From Sinomonas albida (GTDB lineage: Bacteria > Actinomycetota > Actinomycetes > Actinomycetales > Micrococcaceae): 64,000 nucleotides of DNA. Made by a program: the position numbers and the translations under genes. How positions within the stretch are numbered: the first letter of the stretch is position 1; each line of letters begins with the position of its first letter. The DNA lies in assembly GCF_004919045.1 (NCBI RefSeq), contig NZ_SWDW01000016.1, positions 25,137-89,136 on the forward strand, in the 5' to 3' direction. This document shows positions 24,402 to 33,725 of this stretch, in pieces. The notes beneath the pieces are model-generated. The model was not told the origin of the DNA. It did no database searches and worked only from the letters and a program-made list of their open reading frames with translations.

Positions 24402-25577
24402 CTAGTGCTTCAGATCCACCAGCTCCTGCAGCACCTGGTCTGACGTCGTGATGATGCGCGCGTTCGCCTGGAAGCCGCGCTGCGCGACGATGAGGTTTGT
24501 GAACTCCTGCGAGAGGTCCACGTTCGACATCTCCAAGGCCCCGCCCGCAAGCGAGCCGAATCCGGGGTCCCCAGCCTGCCCGATCTGAGGGGTGCCCGAG
24601 TTCGCCGTGGTCGTGTAGTCGGAGTCGCCGGTCTTCTCGAGGCCCGCGGGGTTCGTGAACTTCGCGAGGGCGATCCGGCCCACGGTCTGCTTGAGGCCGT
24701 TGCTGAACGCCCCCACGAGCGAGCCGTCGCCGCCGAGGGTGAAGGATTCGAGCGTTCCGGCGGCGGAGCCGTTCTGACCCGTGGCCGCGACGGTCGTCAT
24801 GCCTGCGTAGCCCGTGACCGTGCCGAGGTCCACGGTGATCCCGCCCACCGCGAGCGAGCCCCCGGACGCGAGCTTCCCGTTCGTGAACGTGAGCGAACCC
24901 GCGCCCGCGGCCCCGTTGGCGTCGGCGGCGGAGACGTCCCAGCCGGACGACGAGCGGGTGAACGTGAGCGCGAGGTTGCGCGGCACGCCGTTGGCGTCGA
25001 AGACGCGCAGATCCCGCTCGAGCGCGGTCCCCGAGGCTGCGTCCGAGGGCAGGTTGCCGTCGACCGTCGCCGTGGTCGTTGCGACGGCGGCGATCGTCGC
25101 CGTCGGCGAAAGCGTGATGTTCCCAACCGGCGAGCCCGTGTTGATGACCCCCGCAGCGTCCGCGGTCCAGCCTTGGAGGAGGCCGCCGTCGGGCGCTACG
25201 AGCCGCCCGGAGGCGTCGAACCCGAAGGAGCCCGCGCGGGTGTAGAGCTGCTGCCCGCCGCGGCTCGTGATGAAGAAGCCGTCGCCGGAGATCATCATGT
25301 CCGTGGCCTTGCCCGTGGACTGTGCCGAACCCTGGTTGAAGTTCGTGGTGACGGCCGCGACCTTGACCCCGAGACCGATCTGGGCCGGGTTTGTCCCGCC
25401 CGTTGTGGCCTGCGGTCCGGAGGCGCCCTGGGTCAGCTGCGAGAGCGTGTCCTCGAACTCGGTCGACGACCCCTTGAAGCCCACCGTGTTGACGTTGGCG
25501 ATGTTGTTGCCCGTGACGTCGAGCATGGTCTGGTGGGCGCGCAGGCCGGAGATGCCTGAATAGAGCGAGCGGAGCAT
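24402..25577 (-). CDS. flgE: FlgE, flagellar hook protein
   Basis: Structural protein of the flexible hook, exported by the flagellar type III system. The 391-aa product begins MLRSLYSGISGLRAHQTMLD and has the rod/hook N-motif GNNIANVNTVGFKGSSTEFE. The C-terminal coiled region includes LEMSNVDLSQEFTNLIVAQR and GFQANARIITTSDQVLQELV. The variable middle is Thr/Ala/Gly-rich. It is the last flagellar gene of this block; flbD, its usual next neighbour, lies 15.8 kb away on the same strand. Confidence 0.96.
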   Translation of the reverse strand: MLRSLYSGISGLRAHQTMLDVTGNNIANVNTVGFKGSSTEFEDTLSQLTQGASGPQATTGGTNPAQIGLGVKVAAVTTNFNQGSAQSTGKATDMMISGDGFFITSRGGQQLYTRAGSFGFDASGRLVAPDGGLLQGWTADAAGVINTGSPVGNITLSPTATIAAVATTTATVDGNLPSDAASGTALERDLRVFDANGVPRNLALTFTRSSSGWDVSAADANGAAGAGSLTFTNGKLASGGSLAVGGITVDLGTVTGYAGMTTVAATGQNGSAAGTLESFTLGGDGSLVGAFSNGLKQTVGRIALAKFTNPAGLEKTGDSDYTTTANSGTPQIGQAGDPGFGSLAGGALEMSNVDLSQEFTNLIVAQRGFQANARIITTSDQVLQELVDLKH

Positions 25578-25610
25578 GGCACTGCCTTTCGGGTTGTGGG
25601 GTTCGGAGGG

Positions 25611-26054
25611 TCAGCCGGTGATTCCGGTGATCGAATTGAGCGGGACGGAGGCGCCGCCTACGGTGACGGTCGGCGTCGTGCCGTTGTAGGCGACGGAGCT
25701 CGCGGTGCCGCTGGCGGCGGTGCCGTCGGCGGCGAGATAGGTGACGGCCTTGCCGATGAGCGCGGCCGCGGCGGAGCGCTGCTGGACGCTGAGCCCGGAG
25801 GTTGTGTCCGACGCGAGCTGTGTGAGCTTCTCCATCATGGCCAGCTGCGTGGTCTGGCTGATCATCGCGTTCGTGTCCATGGGCGAGCTCGGGTCCTGGT
25901 TCTTGAGCTGCGTGACGAGCAGGTCCATGAAGACGCTCGAGTCCATGGTCTGCTGGGGTGCGCGCGTGGGTGTCGCGGAGGTCAGGCTCGTCGTGCCGAC
26001 GGGACTGCTCGCGGCCGTCCCACCGACCGGGCTGCTGACGGGACCAATTGTCAT
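25611..26054 (-). CDS. flgD: FlgD, hook assembly scaffold protein
   Basis: Cap-like protein needed for hook polymerisation. The diagnostic N-terminal region SSVFMDLLVTQLKNQDPSSP followed by MDTNAMISQTTQLAMMEKL is present. The C-terminal part, with LIGKAVTYLAADG, is shorter than in enterobacterial FlgD, so at 147 aa this is the compact Gram-positive type. It lies between fliK (12 bp away) and flgE (33 bp away). Confidence 0.95.
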   Translation of the reverse strand: MTIGPVSSPVGGTAASSPVGTTSLTSATPTRAPQQTMDSSVFMDLLVTQLKNQDPSSPMDTNAMISQTTQLAMMEKLTQLASDTTSGLSVQQRSAAAALIGKAVTYLAADGTAASGTASSVAYNGTTPTVTVGGASVPLNSITGITG

Positions 26055-26066
26055 AGTTCTGGGCTC

Positions 26067-27533
26067 CTAGGCGAGGATGTCGAGGCTTGTGTCGATGCCG
26101 GACCGGGCGGGCGGGGCCGCGCGGGAAGGCCGCGCGCCGTCGACGCGCGGCGTGCGGGCCGAGCGGGCGCCGTCGCGGCCCCGGTCGGACCGGCCGCCGT
26201 CGGACCGACCGCTGGGGTCTCCGCCGTCGCCCCGCCCGCCGTGGGACTGCGGGGCGCTGCGGCCTGAGAGGTCCAAAGTTGCCCCCAGCCCGGTGCCGGC
26301 GAGGTCCCGCCGGAGGTCCGGAAGCACCGCCTGCACGGCGGCGCGCCCCGCGTCCGACGGCGCAAAGAGCTCCAACCGCACGCCGTCCGCGCCGATGTGC
26401 GCCTGAACCGTCACGGGCCCGAGGTTCTCCGGCGTCACCCGGAGCGTCAGGACGTGTTCCCCCGGCGCCAAGGTGGCGAGGCCCGCGAGCGGGCGCGCGA
26501 ATTGCGCGGCGAATCCCGGCGGCGCGGGCGTGGGCCCGGTGGCGGGCTGCGCGGCCGACGGCTGCGCCATGGAGGCCTGCCCGGGAGCGGCCAGCTCGGA
26601 ACGGACGACGGCGGCGGCCGCGGCCGTCCCCGCCGAACCGGGCACCCCGGTCGCCTCGCCCAGCGCATGGCCGGGCCGCGCGCCGACCGGCCTGGTGCCG
26701 GCCTCCGGCCCGAACGCCGGCGAGGGCAGGGAAGGCGATCCGGCCACGGCGTACGACGGCGACCGCGCACCTTCCGCGACTCCCGCCACGGCTGAGCCCG
26801 GCGCACCTGGGTCCGGCGCGGCTGAGTCTGGCGTGCCCGTGCGGCGCGCAGCCCGGTTCGGCCCGGCGACATTCTGCATTGCCCCGTTCGGCCCAGCCCC
26901 ATTCGGCACACTCGAAGTCTGCACCGCCGAGCCCTGCACCGCGGCCCCGAACGCCGCAGCCACGGGCTGCGCGGAGACAGCACCCGGGAGCCCACCCCCC
27001 AGCGGCGGGCTCCCGAGAGTCGAGGGGGCGGACGGCATCGCGCCCGCCCGAAGGGGCGGCTCGGGCAGCGCATCGCCCGTGGCCGCAGCGGACGCCGCAG
27101 GAGAAATCGCCCCCGGAAGAAGACCCGCTCCCGAGGCCGCGAGAGCGGCGAACGTCGCGGCGGCCCCGGTCCCGTCGACCGCGATCCCTGCGCCCTGAGA
27201 CCCGGCCGTCACCGAATCCTGCCCGCCTGCGTCGCCGGGCTTGGAGCCCGCACGGCGAACCCCGCCGTCGTTGGCCCGGGCCAAGAGCTCGGCCTGGCCA
27301 GCCTGCGCGAGCCGGGAAGGCGAGGACGGCGCCGTCGGCGCTGCAGGGGCGTCGCCGTCGTTCTCACGCGCCCCGGCCTGCGCCCCTCGCCCGGGCTGCA
27401 GCGCTGCAAGCGCCGCCGCGAACAGCCCGACCCCGGCGGACGCGTCCGCCGCCCCTCCAGCACGCCCAGAACTCGACGACGCGGCGCCGGACATCGCGGA
27501 CCCGGAGGCCGCCCCCGCGAGCGCCCCGCTCAC
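26067..27533 (-). CDS. fliK: FliK, hook-length control protein
   Basis: Secreted molecular ruler that controls hook length and triggers the FlhB switch. Most of the 488 residues are Ala/Gly/Pro/Ser low-complexity sequence, as expected of FliK. The conserved C-terminal domain is clear: LAPGEHVLTLRVTPENLGPV and VQAHIGADGVRLELFAPSDA, then a Gly/Arg/Asp-rich tail. GTG at 27533 is chosen because GTGA overlaps the stop of the hydrolase gene; an in-frame ATG 14 codons later is also possible. Very high GC gives long open shadows on the opposite strand. Confidence 0.9.
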   Translation of the reverse strand: MSGALAGAASGSAMSGAASSSSGRAGGAADASAGVGLFAAALAALQPGRGAQAGARENDGDAPAAPTAPSSPSRLAQAGQAELLARANDGGVRRAGSKPGDAGGQDSVTAGSQGAGIAVDGTGAAATFAALAASGAGLLPGAISPAASAAATGDALPEPPLRAGAMPSAPSTLGSPPLGGGLPGAVSAQPVAAAFGAAVQGSAVQTSSVPNGAGPNGAMQNVAGPNRAARRTGTPDSAAPDPGAPGSAVAGVAEGARSPSYAVAGSPSLPSPAFGPEAGTRPVGARPGHALGEATGVPGSAGTAAAAAVVRSELAAPGQASMAQPSAAQPATGPTPAPPGFAAQFARPLAGLATLAPGEHVLTLRVTPENLGPVTVQAHIGADGVRLELFAPSDAGRAAVQAVLPDLRRDLAGTGLGATLDLSGRSAPQSHGGRGDGGDPSGRSDGGRSDRGRDGARSARTPRVDGARPSRAAPPARSGIDTSLDILA

Positions 27534-28615
27534 GCCGACCCGCCTTGCGAGAGCGCGGCGACGATCTGGCGAGCCTTGGGCTCCCACTTCGCGTACGCGT
27601 CGGGGTGTGCGGAGCCTTGGACCGCTTGGTCGGCGGAGGAGACGGACAGGCTCTGCCAGGCGGGGATGGCGGTGAGCCGGTTGAGGAACATGTCGGTCGA
27701 CTTCACGGGGTTCATGGCGTCCGCCGCAGTGCCCCACGAGAACTGGCTCCCGTTGACCTGCTGCTGGAAGAGGCCCACGGAATACCCGTCGGTGCCCACG
27801 GCCGACCGGTCCGGGGTGAGCGCCTGCGAGCCCGAGACCTTCGGGTTCCAGTACATGCGCAGCGAGGACTCCTGGAGCGCGGTGGAGATCGCGTCAACGG
27901 CCGCCTGGTCCGGAAGGCCGCGGGCCCGGACCTCCCCGACAATCGCGCGGGCGTAGCCGAGCTGCGTCGCGTCGAGCGGCGCGGTCCCGGCAGGCGAAGC
28001 GAGCCCGGCGCCCGAGGCGGTCGCCTCCGGCACGATCCGTCGGATCCCCGTGAGATGGCCGTACTTCTCCCACGCGTCTCGGACCTGGACGGTCTTTCCC
28101 GGCTCGGGCGCGTCGATGGCCTTGCCATCGCCGAGGTAGATGGCCACATGCTCGCCGCCGAAGCTCACGAGCAGGTCCCCCGGCTTCGCGTCGGCGAGCG
28201 AGGCAACGGGCGTCCCCTGCGTCATCTGATCACGGACGACGCGCGGGAGCGAGACCCCCAGGTCCTGGTAGACCCGCTGGACGAACCCCGAGCAGTCCAG
28301 TCCTGTGCTGGGATCCGTGCCGCCCCACACGTAGGGCACGCCCACATACTTCTGCGCGTCCGCGGCGATCTGCCCGCCAGTCGGTGTGCCGGACGGGCTG
28401 TCGGGCGAGCCGATGCCGGCCGGATCGCTGGCGGCGGTCGTCGCGAGCATCTGACCGAACAGGCCCGCTCTGGCCGTAGCGCTCGCCCGCGCAGCGGAGC
28501 CGGGTTCCGATGCCCCGGCCACCGCCGACGCGGCGCGCAGTCCGCCCGACGGATCGAACCGGGTCAGCGTGGACTGGATCTCCTGGACCCGCCCCATGGC
28601 GTCGGTGATGCTCAC
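27530..28615 (-). CDS. Flagellar-operon peptidoglycan hydrolase: NlpC/P60 plus lysozyme-like domain
   Basis: A 361-aa wall hydrolase inside the flagellar operon. Residues about 80-180 are an NlpC/P60 peptidase: Cys108 in STGLDCSGFVQRVYQ, His156 in GGEHVAIYLG and an Asp in GKAIDAPEPG complete the triad. Residues about 210-355 look like a lysozyme/transglycosylase-type domain (AAVDAISTALQESSLRMYWN, GYSVGLFQQQVNGSQF). No signal peptide is seen, so export through the flagellar apparatus is plausible by analogy with FlgJ. GTGA overlaps join it to fliJ and fliK. Confidence 0.88.
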   Translation of the reverse strand: MSITDAMGRVQEIQSTLTRFDPSGGLRAASAVAGASEPGSAARASATARAGLFGQMLATTAASDPAGIGSPDSPSGTPTGGQIAADAQKYVGVPYVWGGTDPSTGLDCSGFVQRVYQDLGVSLPRVVRDQMTQGTPVASLADAKPGDLLVSFGGEHVAIYLGDGKAIDAPEPGKTVQVRDAWEKYGHLTGIRRIVPEATASGAGLASPAGTAPLDATQLGYARAIVGEVRARGLPDQAAVDAISTALQESSLRMYWNPKVSGSQALTPDRSAVGTDGYSVGLFQQQVNGSQFSWGTAADAMNPVKSTDMFLNRLTAIPAWQSLSVSSADQAVQGSAHPDAYAKWEPKARQIVAALSQGGSA

Positions 28616-29124
28616 GGGCCCACCGCCCGCGACCCGCTGGCCTGCTGCACGCTGGCCTGCTGCACGCTGGCTTGCTGCCCGGCCTGCTGCCCCACGGTCT
28701 GGGGGCGCCGGGAGGCCCCGCCCGCCGCGGTGCCCAGCTCGTCGAGGACGCCCTGCTCCGCGGCGAGCTCGGCCGCCGCGACGGCCTCGGAGTGCCGGGC
28801 CTCGAGCTTCTCGAGGCCGATCGTCCGGGCGCGGGCGGCGGCGAACTCGACCTGGGCATCCTCACGCTCGGATGCGGCGAGCTCGCTGAGCGCGCGCAGG
28901 TCGGCGAGCATGCTCATCGACGAGGCACGCGCGGCGGCCACGGCCCGGAGCGCGGCGGAGCTGTCGACCTCGGACGTGATGCCGTCGGCCTGCTCGCGTG
29001 CGGCCTCCTCACGGCCCGCGAGCGCGCGGAAACGCGCATTCACGGCACCGAAGCGCGCGGCGGCCTGGTCCTGCTCGAGCTGGCGCAGCCGGAGCAGGCC
29101 GGCGAGGGGGAACTGGCGGCTCAT
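28612..29124 (-). CDS. fliJ: FliJ, flagellar export ATPase stalk/chaperone-escort protein
   Basis: Coiled-coil protein that inserts into the FliI ring. The 170-aa product opens MSRQFPLAGLLRLRQLEQDQ, the standard FliJ opening, and continues as a long Ala/Glu/Arg-rich helix. It ends in an unusual Gln/Ala/Ser low-complexity tail with repeated ASVQQ. Assignment rests on the opening, coiled-coil composition, length and position directly after fliI (ATGA overlap at 29121-29124). Confidence 0.9.
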   Translation of the reverse strand: MSRQFPLAGLLRLRQLEQDQAAARFGAVNARFRALAGREEAAREQADGITSEVDSSAALRAVAAARASSMSMLADLRALSELAASEREDAQVEFAAARARTIGLEKLEARHSEAVAAAELAAEQGVLDELGTAAGGASRRPQTVGQQAGQQASVQQASVQQASGSRAVGP

Positions 29125-30432
29125 CGGGCACCTCCGAGAATCGTGGTGAGCCGCGCGAGCTGGGCCCACGCGACGTCGAGCGGCGTCTGGTCGTCGAGGT
29201 GCTGGGAGAGGAACGCGTCGATCTCGCCACGGTGGTCGAGGGCCGCGTCCACGAGCGGATTGCTGCCGCGCTGGTACGCCCCCACATCGATGAGGTCTTG
29301 GGCGGCCTTCCGAGCCGCGAGCACGCGTCGCAGGCTGGCGGCCCACTCGGTGCGCTCGCGCGGATTGACCTTCGATGCGACGCGCGAGACGGAGCCGAGC
29401 ACGTCGATCGGCGGGTAGTGGCCCATGACCGCGAGCTTCCTGTCGAGGACCACGTGACCGTCGAGGATCGAGCGGGCAGCATCGGCGACCGGCTCGTTGT
29501 GGTCGTCGCCGTCGACGAGGACGGTGTAGATGCCCGTCACGGAGCCGGCTTCCGCGGTCCCCGCGCGCTCGAGGAGCCGCGCGAGCAGGGCAAAGGTCGA
29601 CGGCGGGTAGCCGCGCGTGGCGGGCGGCTCGCCTGCCGAGAGCCCGATCTCGCGCTGGGCCATGGCCACACGCGTGAGGGAATCCATCATGAGCAGCACG
29701 TGGGCGCCGCGGTCGCGGAACGACTCTGCGATCCGCGTCGCGGTGAACGCCGCGCGGAGGCGCATGAGCGCGGGCTCGTCCGAGGTCGAGACCACGACAA
29801 TCGAGCGGGCTAGGCCCTCGGGGCCCAGATCGTCGTCGAGGAACTCCCGGACCTCGCGGCCGCGCTCGCCCACGAGCGCGATCACGGAGACCTCAGCCTC
29901 GGTCCCTCGGGCGACCATGGACAGGAGCGAGGACTTCCCCACACCCGAACCTGCGAACAGGCCGAGGCGCTGGCCGCGGCCCACGGTCGTGAGGGTGTCG
30001 AGGGCGCGAACTCCGGTCTGCAGGGGCGTGTCGATGCGGGCGCGGTTCATCGCGGGCGGCACGTCGTGGTCGAGCGGCACCCGCTCAGCGGCTGCAATCG
30101 GTCCGCGGCCATCGATCGGGCGCCCCAGCCCGTCGACGACTCGGCCGAACAGCCCGGCGCCGGTCGGGACGCGGAGCCCCCCCGCGCCGGGCGCGCACCG
30201 CATTGCCCGCACGGATCCCGGCCAGCCGCCCCAGCGGCATGCACGTGAGGACGCCCCGCGCCGAGGCGACGACCTCCGCCTCGGTGACGGCGCCGTCGTC
30301 GTTCGTCACGGCCACGAGGTCTCCGACGGCGGACGCGAGCCCGTCGACTTCGAGCCCGAGCCCCAGGACCGCGGTGACCACCCCGGCGCGCTCGGGGGCG
30401 GCAGCATCGAGAGCGGCGGCCAAACCCCTCAT
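29121..30432 (-). CDS. fliI: FliI, flagellar export ATPase (apparent +1 frameshift at a G7 run)
   Basis: ATPase of the flagellar export apparatus. The C-terminal 360 residues (frame ending at 29121) hold Walker A GLFAGSGVGKSSLL, Walker B VLLMMDSLTRVA and the F1-like signature GYPPSTFALLARLLERAG. The first 80 residues lie in another frame starting at ATG 30432, which overlaps the fliH stop as ATGA. The frames switch at a run of seven G on the minus strand (30177-30183). With six G the join would read VRARRGGLRVPTG and give a 436-aa FliI of normal size. As written, the intact frame could only start internally (for example near 30212) and would lack the N-terminal domain. Confidence 0.93.
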
Positions 30433-31061
30433 GCGCCCTCCCCCGCAAGCTCCGCCGCGGCGCGGGCCAGCGCGGTCCCGATCCGAGCGTCAAGCTCGCC
30501 ATCGGGGTAGACACTTACGGCATCCCCGCGCCCCAGGGCTGGGTCCGGCACGAGGACGACGGCGGCCGGGCCCGGGAGGGGACCAGCCGCGGCTTCGAGC
30601 AGCGCGAGGTCCGCGGGATGGAGCCGCACGGCGACGACCGCGTCGGCGTCGGGCGCGGAGAGCGCCCGCTCGAGCGCGGCCCGCGCCGCGGTGGGGGCGT
30701 CCGAGAGCTCGCGGCCGATGACGGCCTCGGCGAGCGCGAGGGCCGCGGCGGAGAGCTGGGCGTCCGCCTCCTCGAGGACGGGCGCGGTGCGCCCGGCGAG
30801 CGCGCGGGCGGCTTCGTCGAGGACCGCGAGGGCCCCGCGGAGCTGAACCCGGCTGCGCTCGAGTTCCTCGGCGTGCTGGGCATCGAGCTGCTCGCGGCGC
30901 GCCGCGAGCTCGGCCTCGGCGCGCCGGAGGCCCGCCGCGTAGCCGGCGGCGTGGCCGCGCGTGAAGCCCTCTGCCTCCCCGGACGGGCTGAGCGCCGGGT
31001 AGACGACAGGCCTGGCAGTCACCGCATCAGGAGCGGTCCAGAGGGAAGCGTCAGTAGACAA
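30429..31061 (-). CDS. fliH: FliH, negative regulator/anchor of the FliI ATPase
   Basis: Elongated dimeric protein linking FliI to the C-ring. The 210-aa product contains the helical region GEAEGFTRGHAAGYAAGLRR, the G-x-x-x-G repeat segment typical of FliH. Long Ala/Glu/Arg coiled-coil sequence follows, then a compact C-terminal domain with VVAVRLHPADLALLE and DGELDARIGTALARAAAELA. The start overlaps fliG by 11 bp and the stop overlaps the fliI ATG. Confidence 0.9.
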   Translation of the reverse strand: MSTDASLWTAPDAVTARPVVYPALSPSGEAEGFTRGHAAGYAAGLRRAEAELAARREQLDAQHAEELERSRVQLRGALAVLDEAARALAGRTAPVLEEADAQLSAAALALAEAVIGRELSDAPTAARAALERALSAPDADAVVAVRLHPADLALLEAAAGPLPGPAAVVLVPDPALGRGDAVSVYPDGELDARIGTALARAAAELAGEGA

Positions 31062-32100
31062 GGTCGTCCTCCTCGCCGCGGCGCACCGTGATCGCGCCGC
31101 TCGCCTCGAGCTCGCGGATGGCGCGGACGATCGAGGCTCGGGCCTCCTGCACCTCGGACGCGCGGACCGGGCCCACGGCGGCGATCTCGGACTGGAGGAT
31201 CTCGCGGTTGCGATCCGAGACGTTGCCGTTGATGGCGTCGAGGACAGGCTGGGCGGCGCCCTTCATGGCGCGCGCGAGCACGCCCGCGTCGATCCCGCGC
31301 AGGATCTGCTGGACGTCCCGCCGCTCGAGCTTGACGATGTCCGCGAACGTGAGCATCTTCGAGCGGACCTCCTCGGCGAGCTCTGGATCGCGCTCGTGGA
31401 GTCCGTCGAGCACGGCCCGCTCGGTCGAGATGTCCGAGCGGTTGATGATGTCCACGAGCGGCTGCACGCCGCCGATCACCTCCACCTGCCTGCGGCCTGG
31501 CCCGAGCGCGGCACCCGTCCGCGCCTTGAGGCTCTCGGCGACGATGCTCACGGCCTCGGGCGTGGCCGAGCCCATCGTGGCGAGCGCGTGGGCCACATCG
31601 ATGGCCTGGGCGCCGCCCAGGCCGGCCATGACGTCGGACGCCTTGTCGGGGCGCAGGTGCGCGAGGACCAGCGCAATGGTCTCGGGAAGCTCGCCGTCGA
31701 GGAGCGTCAGGAGTTGGGACGCGTCCACGCTGTCGAGGAACTCGAACGACTTCCCGGCCATCGTCGAGGCGAGCCTGTCCAGGACTCCGGCCGCGCGGTC
31801 CGGGCCGAACGACGATTCGAGCAGCCCTGCGGCGAGGTCCCGGCCGCCGCGGGTGGTCCGCCGGCCCGAGACCGCGATCTCGTGGAACTCCGCGATGACC
31901 TGCTCCGACACCGCCGCGTCGACACGGCTCAGGCGCACGATCTCCGCGGCGATGTCCTCCGCCTCTGACTCGCTGAAGTGGCCCATGACCTTCGCCGCGT
32001 TCTCGGGGGTCATCTGCATGAGCACGATCGCGACCTTCTGCGTCCCGGTGAGCTGGGGCATCGCGGCGAGCTGGACTGTCCCGGCAGGCTGCGGGGTCAT
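31051..32100 (-). CDS. fliG: FliG, flagellar motor switch protein
   Basis: C-ring protein that contacts the stator. The 349-aa product has FliG landmarks: LTGTQKVAIVLMQMTPENAA, SFEFLDSVDASQLLTLLDGE, PETIALVLAHLRPDKASDVM (the EHPQ position reads ELPE here), and the torque helix RDVQQILRGIDAGVLARAMK. It ends with the DLVY-like tail. It overlaps fliF by 4 bp and fliH by 11 bp. Confidence 0.96.
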   Translation of the reverse strand: MTPQPAGTVQLAAMPQLTGTQKVAIVLMQMTPENAAKVMGHFSESEAEDIAAEIVRLSRVDAAVSEQVIAEFHEIAVSGRRTTRGGRDLAAGLLESSFGPDRAAGVLDRLASTMAGKSFEFLDSVDASQLLTLLDGELPETIALVLAHLRPDKASDVMAGLGGAQAIDVAHALATMGSATPEAVSIVAESLKARTGAALGPGRRQVEVIGGVQPLVDIINRSDISTERAVLDGLHERDPELAEEVRSKMLTFADIVKLERRDVQQILRGIDAGVLARAMKGAAQPVLDAINGNVSDRNREILQSEIAAVGPVRASEVQEARASIVRAIRELEASGAITVRRGEEDDLVY

Positions 32101-33725
32101 ACGCGCTGCCTCTCATCCATGAGGCCGCGAAGGAACTCCGCCGTCTTCTGCGGCTCGATCGCGCCGAGGCGGTCCACCTGGGCGCGGCGGCGCTCGGCGT
32201 CGAGCACGTCGGCGCCCGGGTCCGGAAGCGCGGGAAGCGGCTCCGGCATCGGAAGCGCAACAGTGGCGGGGGCCTCGAGGATCGCGGGCACCTCGACGTC
32301 GTCGAACACGATGTCACCGCCCAAGTCGAGCGGCTCGCGCACCACCATCCGTCGCGAGCGGACCCAGAGGAGCACCGCGACGAGGAGGATCGCAAGCAGC
32401 GCGATGCCAGCCCACATGATGTTGGTCCACATCTGCGCCTGAGCCTTCGCGGCGTCGTCCGCCTGCTGCTGCGCGAGCGCCGCCTTCGCCTGATCCGCCG
32501 CCGCCGTGCTGAAGGGCACCACCTGCATCGACAGGACGTCACCGCGCGCCGAGTTGATGCCCGCCGCGGCGGAGACGAGCGCGTTGAGGTTCTGGACGTT
32601 GAGCCCGTTCGACGCGGCCTGGTTGATCGCGACGGACACCGACTGGCGCTTGAGCGTCCCGGCCGGGATCGTGCGGTCCTCGGTGACCTTGTTGACGGCG
32701 TTGTCCTGCGTGTTGGTCGTCGAATCGTAGTTGCCGTTGCCGGACGGCGAGCTCGTGCTCGTCCCCGACGGAACCGCAATGTTGTCGGGCCCCAGAACCC
32801 CGGAGGTGCCCGCGCCGCCGGTGCCCGCGTACTTCTCCGTCTTGGTCGACTGGCTCAGCGGAGCCGCGTCCTTGTTGCTCGAGAAGGTCTCCGACTTCTG
32901 CTGGGCGGACTGCTGGTCCACCTCGGGAATCACGGCGACCGTCGCGTTCCCCGGCCCGAGCACCCGGTCGAGCACTGCCTGGACCGCGGCCTGGGTGCGC
33001 TGTTGGTAGTCCGTGGCCAGCTTCGAGCCGTTGCCGGAGGTGCCTGCCCCGCCCGCCCCTGCGGCGGAGAGCACGTTGCCCTGCGAGTCCACCACAGAGA
33101 CGTTCGCCGGCTTGAGCCCCTGGACGGCAGCCGAGGTCAGATGGACGATCGCGTCCACCTTGTCGCTCGAGAGCGCCTGGCCGGGCTGCGTCTGGACGAA
33201 GACCGAGGCGGTGGGGTCGGCTTGCTGCGACGTGAAGACCGTCTGCGCCGGGATCGCGAGCTGGACCGACGCGGTCTTCACGCCGTCGAGGTGGGAGATG
33301 GTGGTGCCGAGCTCCCCTTCGATGGCCCGCTTGTACGTGACGTTCTGCTGGAACTCCGAGGACGTCACGCCCATCTTGTCGAGCAGCGAATACCCCGTCG
33401 CCGGGGCGGCCGGGAGGCCCGCCGACGCCGCCTTGAGCCGCTCGTCGTAGACCTTCTCCTGCGGAACGAGGACCGTCGAACCGCCGTCCGCGAGCTGGTA
33501 CGGGACGTTGTCCTTGCCGAGCTGCTGCACGACGGCGCTCGCGTCCGTGCTCTGGAGACCCGTGAAGAGCGGGGCGTAGCTCGGCTTCGTGAGCCACGAG
33601 AAGAGCGCGGCGCCGCCCAGCACGAGAACGGCAAGGCCGATGATCGCGACCGTGCGCTGGCCCGCAGTGAAGCCCTTGACCGTCGCGCCGAGGCGCCTAG
33701 CGTACGCGGTGATGAACGGCGGCAT
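32097..33725 (-). CDS. fliF: FliF, flagellar MS-ring protein
   Basis: Membrane ring protein on which the motor is built. The 542-aa product has two transmembrane helices, near residues 25-45 (TVAIIGLAVLVLGGAALFSW) and 437-458 (MWAGIALLAILLVAVLLWVR). The YscJ-like ring domains lie between them, with YAPLFTGLQSTDASAVVQQL, GYSLLDKMGVTSSEFQQNV and VQLAIPAQTVFTSQQADPTA. The C-terminal FliG-binding segment ends in TAEFLRGLMDERQRV. It overlaps fliE by 1 bp and fliG by 4 bp. Confidence 0.97.
   Translation of the reverse strand: MPPFITAYARRLGATVKGFTAGQRTVAIIGLAVLVLGGAALFSWLTKPSYAPLFTGLQSTDASAVVQQLGKDNVPYQLADGGSTVLVPQEKVYDERLKAASAGLPAAPATGYSLLDKMGVTSSEFQQNVTYKRAIEGELGTTISHLDGVKTASVQLAIPAQTVFTSQQADPTASVFVQTQPGQALSSDKVDAIVHLTSAAVQGLKPANVSVVDSQGNVLSAAGAGGAGTSGNGSKLATDYQQRTQAAVQAVLDRVLGPGNATVAVIPEVDQQSAQQKSETFSSNKDAAPLSQSTKTEKYAGTGGAGTSGVLGPDNIAVPSGTSTSSPSGNGNYDSTTNTQDNAVNKVTEDRTIPAGTLKRQSVSVAINQAASNGLNVQNLNALVSAAAGINSARGDVLSMQVVPFSTAAADQAKAALAQQQADDAAKAQAQMWTNIMWAGIALLAILLVAVLLWVRSRRMVVREPLDLGGDIVFDDVEVPAILEAPATVALPMPEPLPALPDPGADVLDAERRRAQVDRLGAIEPQKTAEFLRGLMDERQRV

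Noticed and set aside
26087..29149. 1020-aa plus-strand open frame opposite fliK, the hydrolase gene and fliJ
   Set aside because: Its translation is Arg/Pro/Ala-rich with no domains and it opposes well-supported flagellar genes; it is a high-GC shadow.
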